Shown here in pieces: positions 62,801-64,000 of a DNA stretch of 64,000 nucleotides; positions within the stretch are counted from its first letter, which is position 1; each line of letters starts with the position of its first letter. The stretch is from assembly GCA_943735955.1 (NCBI GenBank), contig OX030958.1, forward strand, positions 7,191,126 through 7,255,125, written 5' to 3'. The position numbers and the translations under genes were made by a program. The notes under the pieces were generated by a model. It saw nothing but the letters and a program-made list of their open reading frames with translations, had not been told where the DNA came from and searched no databases. The DNA is from Piscicola geometra. Lineage: Eukaryota > Annelida > Clitellata > Hirudinida > Piscicolidae.

Positions 62801-63850
62801 AACTGAAAAACTCGTATTTTTATAAAATGTCTTTATCACGGCATTTTGGATTCGCAATTATTTTCTTATCTTATGGCGTTTCTAAAAAGACGTTTTACGG
62901 AATGGAATAGAGAACAAAAGTGGTTCAAACTAAAGATACAAACTAGCGATTTAGGGACAAAATAGATCTTAAAAAAATATATTTTTGAAAAAATAACTCT
63001 CACCCTTACTATTGTTACAACTCTAACTGTATTTTCTTCAACTACAATTACAGTAAATCCATCTTCTGTACAACACAATACGGCTAAAAATCATTTAAAA
63101 GTAGATTCATTCTAAAAAAAACTCTCAAGCCACAGTAATCGCATCAAATCAAATCTCTAATTCTCTCGTGAGACCTTATTAAGCGATGGCAACTGCAACA
63201 AGGCCACATCTGAGGTGTGCACAGTTGGCGAAGTTTCGGTTCTTTGGCAGGAGGAGGCGTTGCTCTCAAGTCGTGAAGCTCATTATTTGAAGGATTTTTG
63301 TACAAGTATTAATGTTAAAATTAATTTATCTTATTAGAATATTAATTTATCTTATAAGAATATTATTTTATCTTATAAGAATATTAATTATACTTATATT
63401 AATACTTGCAGTCTTTGTTATGTAATTAAATTTTGTCATAATATTTTTTGTGGAAATAAAATTTTTTCTGGTATGAAGAAAGTTGTATTATATCATTATT
63501 TTTATTATTTTTTTTACAATTTCTTAATATTAATTGTTCTGAGGTAATGGTTTATGCTTTTTGTTTGTTTATGTTTCTTACTTGTTGTCAACATTGGAAA
63601 TGTTCTCTGATGTGAAAGTCTGGTTTTCAAATTTATGGTGAGTGGCAATGTCACTCGATGGCATCCTCAGTATGACACAATACTTTCTATAAAGTTTCTT
63701 TCCATCATGGTTATCCTTGAAAACTCTATTTGCTAATTTATTGTCACATTTGGTTCATTATTTATTTTATCCAATAAAGTATTCTGCCCACTCATTGAAA
63801 ACACATGCCTAAAACAAATCAAAGTAAATTTGATTTTTTTAAATTATTTT
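59815..63850. other. Upstream region of the zinc-finger gene, no recognised gene
   Basis: About 4 kb, AT-rich. Contains GTT-rich DNA at 59830-59980, a 33-bp two-copy tandem (ATATATATTCATATGTAATAGTTATACAA core) at about 60568-60635, the inverted repeats at 61128-61203, and a short tandem of TTAATTTATCTTATAAGAATA at about 63320-63395. ORFs near 61501 and 62212 have no recognisable domain. Confidence 0.5.
61128..61203. repeat. Two adjacent perfect inverted repeats
   Basis: 61128-61146 is an 8-bp stem (CGATTATT) with a 3-bp loop. 61167-61203 is a 16-bp perfect stem (TTCGTTACTTTTCGAA and its complement) around the 5-bp loop ATAGG. Function unknown; it could be a cruciform-forming site or the end of a palindromic element. 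Confidence 0.9.
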
Positions 63851-63852
63851 GT

Positions 63853-64000
<148 letters not shown>

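Overview
This is eukaryotic nuclear DNA from an animal. It is AT-rich, with multi-exon genes, GT-AG introns from under 100 bp to several kb, and abundant micro- and minisatellites. The gene set (planar polarity protein Van Gogh, JNK, an alpha-type nicotinic receptor, a LIN-29/ZNF384-type zinc-finger factor, PMCA) marks a bilaterian. Protein divergence and repeat content would fit a spiralian such as an annelid or mollusc, but that is an inference. No viral genes, prokaryotic operons or CRISPR loci were seen. The one transposon recognised is a dead hAT element.

Layout. 1-3815 (-): 5' half of EMC1, running off the left edge. 4047-5589 (+): ARMC10-like gene, divergent from EMC1 over 231 bp. 6119-13024 (-): plasma-membrane Ca2+ ATPase lacking only its first exon(s). 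13.3-17.8 kb: no recognised gene. 17864-19618 (-): Van Gogh/Strabismus. 22238-24282 (+): alpha7-like nicotinic receptor subunit without its 5' exons. 26647-32755 (-): SCaMC-like mitochondrial carrier without EF-hands, its introns filled with repeats. 33876-34325 (+): small acidic ORF. 36207-43112 (-): complete JNK in 12 exons, with a hAT element in intron 7. 43772-45334 (-): intronless P450-like ORF with an altered haem loop. 46227-48339 (+): CD20/MS4A-like four-pass membrane protein. 48902-50185 (+): coiled-coil protein of unknown family. 50514-52883 (-): intronless WDR33. 53305-54456 (+): intronless UTP3/SAS10, divergent from WDR33. 57086-59814 (-): six-finger LIN-29/ZNF384-like factor with a GC-AG intron. 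59.8-64 kb: intergenic, ending inside a (GT)n tract.

The genes do not form one pathway. They cover ER insertion (EMC1), calcium and mitochondrial transport (PMCA, carrier, ARMC10), polarity and stress signalling (Vangl, JNK; both act in non-canonical Wnt signalling, though adjacency here may be chance), RNA processing and ribosome biogenesis (WDR33, UTP3), and transcription. The most distinctive structure is the repeat load: many tandem arrays lie directly against splice sites, including a 1.6-kb G-rich minisatellite in the carrier gene and an in-frame, stop-free repeat intron in JNK.

Exon models were built by eye from splice motifs, reading phase and remembered family sequences. JNK, ARMC10, the carrier, Vangl, the four-pass protein and the zinc-finger gene each give a CDS length divisible by three.
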